From: an uncultured Sphingomonas sp.
Lineage (GTDB): Bacteria > Pseudomonadota > Alphaproteobacteria > Sphingomonadales > Sphingomonadaceae
Assembly: GCA_934555855.1 (NCBI GenBank)
Contig: CAKTFL010000061.1
Span: 1-9,031 of the forward strand
Length of the DNA: 9,031 nucleotides
Reading direction: 5' to 3'
The position numbers and the translations under genes are program-made. Of the stretch, positions 6,244 through 9,031 are shown in pieces. The notes below the pieces were generated by a model. The model saw only the letters and a program-made list of their open reading frames with translations, had not been told where the DNA came from and did no database searches. The stretch's first letter is position 1; each line of letters starts with the position of its first letter.

Positions 6244-8046
6244 TTAGTGGTTGTCGCGCGGCAGGCCCTTGGTCTGGGCGATGCGCTGGTACTTCTCCGC
6301 CCCTTCCAGGATGGCGCCCGTGTTCATCTGGCCGACGACCGCGCGCTGGATTTCCTGCCATGGCGTCTGCGAGGCGGGGTAGGGATAGCCGCCCGCTGCC
6401 TCGAGAGCTCGCCGACGCTCGGCCAGCTCCTCGTCGGCGATCAGCACGTTGGCGGTGCCCTTGTTCAGGTCGATGCGTACCCGGTCGCCGGTCTTGAGCA
6501 GCGCCAGGCCACCCATCGCCGCTGCCTCGGGCGAGGCGTTCAGGATGGAGGGCGAGCCGGAAGTGCCCGACTGACGGCCATCGCCGATGCAGGGCAGGGC
6601 GTGGATGCCCTCAGTGATGAGGTAAGCGGGCGGACGCATGTTCACGACCTCGGCCGCGCCCGGATAGCCGATCGGCCCCGCGCCGCGCATGAACATCAGC
6701 GTTGCGGGCGTGATGCCGAGCGACGGATCATCGATGCGGTGGTGATAGTCTTCCGGCCCGTCGAATACGACCGCTGGCCCCTCGAACGCCTCGGGGTCGT
6801 TCGGGTTGGACAGATAGCGCTGACGGAACTCGTCGGAGATGACGCTGGTCTTCATGATCGCGGCGTCGAACAGGTTGCCCGAAAGGACGATGAATCCAGC
6901 CTCCTCCTTCAGCGGAGTCTCGAACGGGCGGATCACCCGCTCGTCCTCGATCGCGACGCCACGGCAGTTGTCGCCGATGGTGCGGCCGTTGACCGTCAGC
7001 ACGTCCTCGTGGATCAGCCCTTGACCCATCAGCTGCGCGACCACCGCCGGTACGCCGCCGGCGCGGTAGTAATCCTCGCCGAGATACTCGCCCGCGGGCT
7101 GGAGGTTGACCAGCAGCGGCACTTTGTGCCCGTGCTCCTGCCAGTCGCGGATATCGAGTTCGACTCCCATGTGGCGGGCGAGCGCGGCAAGGTGGATCGG
7201 CGCGTTCGTCGATCCGCCGATCGCGGAATTGACCACGATCGCATTGAGGAACGCCTCGCGCGTCATGATGTCGGACGGCTTCAGGTCCTCGGCGACCATC
7301 TCGACGATGCGCTTTCCGGTCTCATAGGCGACCTCCTGCCGGTCGCGGTACGGCGCGGGAATCGCGGCAGAGCCCGGCAGCTGCATTCCCAGCGCCTCGG
7401 CGAGCGAGTTCATCGTCGTCGCCGTGCCCATGGTGTTGCAATAGCCGGTCGACGGCGCGGAGCTGGCGACGAGCTTGACGAAGCCGGCGTCGTCGATCTC
7501 GCCTGCGGCCAGCATCTGCCGCGCCTTCCAGACGATGGTGCCCGAGCCGGTGCGCTCGCCCTTGTGCCAGCCGTTCAGCATCGGGCCGACCGACAGCGCG
7601 ATGGCGGGCAGGTTCACCGTCGCCGCCGCCATCAGGCAGGCGGGCGTCGTCTTGTCGCAGCCGATGGTCAGGATGACGCCGTCGAGTGGATAGCCGTAGA
7701 TCGTCTCGACCAGGCCGAGATAGGCGAGGTTGCGGTCAAGGCCGGCGGTGGGGCGCTTGCCGGTTTCCTGGATCGGATGGACCGGGAATTCGATGGCGAT
7801 GCCGCCTGCCTCGCGGATACCCTCGCGCAGCCGCTCGGCAAGGACCAGGTGATGCCGATTACAGGGCGACAGGTCGCTGCCGGTCTGGGCGATGCCGATG
7901 ATCGGCTTGCCCGACTGCAGTTCCGCCTGGGACAGGCCGAAGTTCATGTAGCGCTCGATATACAGCGCCGTCATGTCGATGTTGTCGGGATTGGCGAACC
8001 ACGCGCGGCTGCGGAGCTGGCGGGGCGGAACGGGGCCGTCGGTCAT
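6244..8046 (-). CDS. IlvD/Edd-family sugar-acid dehydratase (xylonate/arabonate dehydratase type)
   Basis: This 600-residue iron-sulfur enzyme would remove water from a pentonate (L-arabonate or D-xylonate) to give the 2-keto-3-deoxy acid. The three expected cluster cysteines are present: Cys62 (SPCNRH), Cys130 (GCDKT) and Cys203 (GYCNTMG). Asp131 and Lys132 in CDKT fit the magnesium site, where the lysine is carbamylated in characterised relatives. GDGRQSGTS (488-496) carries the likely catalytic serine, Ser493. The whole sequence, including the start ([18 protein letters not shown]) and the ending PRDNH, closely follows Caulobacter crescentus XylD as I remember it (about 591 residues), so it is nearer to the xylonate type than to the Rhizobium arabonate type. 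The start ATG has only a weak GGAAAG at about 9 nt upstream; the frame stays open far beyond it, but that extension is antisense to the transporter gene. It is transcribed towards the AraD1/dehydrogenase pair and divergently from the transporter. Substrate specificity is inferred and may be broad. Confidence 0.92.
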   Translation of the reverse strand: MTDGPVPPRQLRSRAWFANPDNIDMTALYIERYMNFGLSQAELQSGKPIIGIAQTGSDLSPCNRHHLVLAERLREGIREAGGIAIEFPVHPIQETGKRPTAGLDRNLAYLGLVETIYGYPLDGVILTIGCDKTTPACLMAAATVNLPAIALSVGPMLNGWHKGERTGSGTIVWKARQMLAAGEIDDAGFVKLVASSAPSTGYCNTMGTATTMNSLAEALGMQLPGSAAIPAPYRDRQEVAYETGKRIVEMVAEDLKPSDIMTREAFLNAIVVNSAIGGSTNAPIHLAALARHMGVELDIRDWQEHGHKVPLLVNLQPAGEYLGEDYYRAGGVPAVVAQLMGQGLIHEDVLTVNGRTIGDNCRGVAIEDERVIRPFETPLKEEAGFIVLSGNLFDAAIMKTSVISDEFRQRYLSNPNDPEAFEGPAVVFDGPEDYHHRIDDPSLGITPATLMFMRGAGPIGYPGAAEVVNMRPPAYLITEGIHALPCIGDGRQSGTSGSPSILNASPEAAAMGGLALLKTGDRVRIDLNKGTANVLIADEELAERRRALEAAGGYPYPASQTPWQEIQRAVVGQMNTGAILEGAEKYQRIAQTKGLPRDNH

Positions 8047-8143
8047 GAGAGGGTGCTTTCCGGAATGCTCGCATTGGCAGGGAACGCGGTCGACGGACGA
8101 TGCAGCAAGCCCTATTCCGTGGCAATGCCCCGACCGTCCCCGC

Positions 8144-8171
8144 GTTGACGCTGGCTGGACGCTGATATAGT
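8144..8171 (+). promoter_or_regulatory. Probable sigma-70 promoter of the sugar transporter
   Basis: TTGACG (8145-8150) and TATAGT (8166-8171) are close to the consensus boxes, with a 15-nt spacer (16 if GTTGAC is taken as the -35). Transcription would start near 8178, giving a leader of about 65 nt before the transporter. The spacer is slightly short, as expected of a promoter that may need regulation. There is no experimental support. Confidence 0.5.
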
Positions 8172-8179
8172 CGGACATA
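8166..8179. promoter_or_regulatory. Candidate operator overlapping the -10 box
   Basis: The sequence TATAGTCGGACATA has GTC-G-GAC dyad symmetry, of the GTNNNAC type bound by FadR-subfamily GntR regulators. It overlaps the -10 box of the transporter promoter, so a bound repressor would block it, and its place in the divergent region could also control the dehydratase. The symmetric core is only 7 bp, so chance is possible. No regulator gene is in the window. Confidence 0.3.
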
Positions 8180-8189
8180 AAAGGTCTGA

Positions 8190-8221
8190 GGGCAACCCCC
8201 GTCGTGCGGGGACGCATGCCC
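8190..8221 (+). promoter_or_regulatory. Stem-loop in the transporter mRNA leader
   Basis: GGGCA (8190-8194) pairs with TGCCC (8217-8221), and inside it CCCCG (8197-8201) pairs with CGGGG (8207-8211) around TCGTG. It ends 8 nt before the AGGA of the ribosome-binding site. It could stabilise the message or influence translation. It matches no riboswitch class that I recognise. Confidence 0.4.
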
Positions 8222-8244
8222 GACAAGAGAGGATTTTCGTGCCT

Positions 8245-9031
8245 ATGCCCGTACCCGGTGCTTCCGCCACCTCGAACCGGGTCGTTCCCCCCGGCGCTCC
8301 CGCCGCCGGCTATCGCCAGGCGCTGACGCTGCTGGCCAGCCTGTTCTTCATGTGGGGCTTCATCACCGTCATCAACAATACGCTGCTGCCGCATCTTCGC
8401 AGCGTGTTCGACCTCAACTACACGCAGACGACGCTGATCGAGAGCGTGTGGTTCATCGCCTATTTCGTCGCCTCCATTCCCGCGGCTAAGCTGATCGAGC
8501 GGATCGGCTATCAGAAGTCGATGGTGATCGGCCTGCTGATCATGGCGGCGGGCGCGCTGGGCATGACGCTGGCGGCCAGCCTGCCCTCCTATGGCGTGAC
8601 GCTCGCAATGCTGTTCGTGATCGCGAGCGGCATCACCCTGCTTCAGGTTGCGGCCAACCCCTATGTCGCGGTGGTCGGTCCTGCCGAAACGGCGTCGTCC
8701 CGGCTCAACCTGGTCCAGGCGATGAATTCGGCCGGCACCATGCTTGCGCCGATGTTCGGCGCGTATCTGATCCTGGGCCGCTCGGTCGGCGGCACCGCGA
8801 AGAGCGGCACCGTGCTGACGCCGGCCGAGCGGCTGGCCGACGCGCATTCGGTGGTGTTGCCTTATTTGATCGTCGCGGCGGTGCTGGTGGTGCTCGCCTT
8901 CGTGATCGGCCGCTTTCCGCTGCCCGCCATGGGGTCCGCGACGAGCCGCGTCGCCCGCGAGGAGCGGCACAAGCATTCCCTGTGGAAGCACCGCAACCTA
9001 GTGTTCGGCATCCCCGCGATCTTCATCTACC
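8245..9031 (+). CDS. FucP/GluP-family sugar transporter of the major facilitator superfamily (3' end missing)
   Basis: The window holds the first 262 residues of a protein that in this family is usually about 410-440 long. It would bring the sugar across the inner membrane. The N-terminal half shows the expected membrane helices at roughly 25-43, 63-82, 91-111, 117-135, 156-178 and 203-222. Family landmarks are [18 protein letters not shown] (34-51), LLQVAANPY (132-140) and [12 protein letters not shown] (153-164). Compared with E. coli FucP, the two proton-coupling acids are replaced by amides: Asn45 stands for Asp46 and Gln134 for Glu135, while the sugar-site asparagine (Asn161 for Asn162) is kept. 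AGGA at 8230-8233 serves as ribosome-binding site. GTG at 8239 is an equally possible start two codons upstream. It is divergent from the dehydratase, which ties it to the same pathway. The sugar is inferred from the neighbours (L-arabinose, D-xylose or D-galactose). Confidence 0.9.
   Translation, partial: MPVPGASATSNRVVPPGAPAAGYRQALTLLASLFFMWGFITVINNTLLPHLRSVFDLNYTQTTLIESVWFIAYFVASIPAAKLIERIGYQKSMVIGLLIMAAGALGMTLAASLPSYGVTLAMLFVIASGITLLQVAANPYVAVVGPAETASSRLNLVQAMNSAGTMLAPMFGAYLILGRSVGGTAKSGTVLTPAERLADAHSVVLPYLIVAAVLVVLAFVIGRFPLPAMGSATSRVAREERHKHSLWKHRNLVFGIPAIFIY

Noticed and set aside
6247..8148. A 633-codon open frame on the plus strand, opposite the dehydratase gene
   Set aside because: Same reasoning: the dehydratase on the other strand has all its catalytic motifs, and this translation has no recognisable domain.
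8047..8991. Upstream extension of the dehydratase reading frame
   Set aside because: It is antisense to the transporter, low in complexity and absent from the family. The ATG at 8046 gives the expected family N-terminus.

Overview
The window looks like chromosomal DNA of a sphingomonad (Sphingomonas or a close alphaproteobacterial relative). This rests on uniformly high GC, proteins that read like known Sphingomonas and Caulobacter families, and short palindromic intergenic repeats of a kind I associate with sphingomonad genomes. No database search was run, so the assignment comes from recognition only.

Left part (1-3509): the 5' part of a tRNA-Ser(GGA) gene runs off the left edge on the minus strand. 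A strong nested hairpin separates it from two plus-strand genes for exported proteins: a divergent cyclophilin-type peptidyl-prolyl isomerase with a large insert, and a 791-residue protein of unknown function with a signal peptide and a beta-rich C-terminal half.

Middle and right part (3651-9031): a sugar-catabolic cluster. A fumarylacetoacetate-hydrolase-fold protein of the AraD1/GguC type is followed after 3 nt by a Gfo/Idh/MocA oxidoreductase that closely resembles the L-arabinose (D-galactose) 1-dehydrogenase of Azospirillum. Converging on them from the right is an IlvD/Edd sugar-acid dehydratase very similar to Caulobacter xylonate dehydratase. Divergent from the dehydratase is a FucP/GluP-family sugar transporter, cut by the right edge. 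Together they fit a non-phosphorylative (Weimberg-type) route: uptake, oxidation of the aldose to a lactone, dehydration of the aldonate to a 2-keto-3-deoxy acid, and further dehydration towards alpha-ketoglutarate semialdehyde. The lactonase, the semialdehyde dehydrogenase and a regulator are not in the window. L-arabinose is the best guess for the substrate, with D-xylose and D-galactose as alternatives.

Between the converging genes lie about 690 gene-free bases (5553-6243) holding several perfect palindromes, a repeat-like element with imperfect inverted ends, and a clear intrinsic terminator for the dehydratase. The 192-nt divergent region between dehydratase and transporter has a near-consensus sigma-70 promoter whose -10 box overlaps a GTCGGAC half-site pair, a candidate operator. 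I see no CRISPR array, insertion sequence or phage gene.
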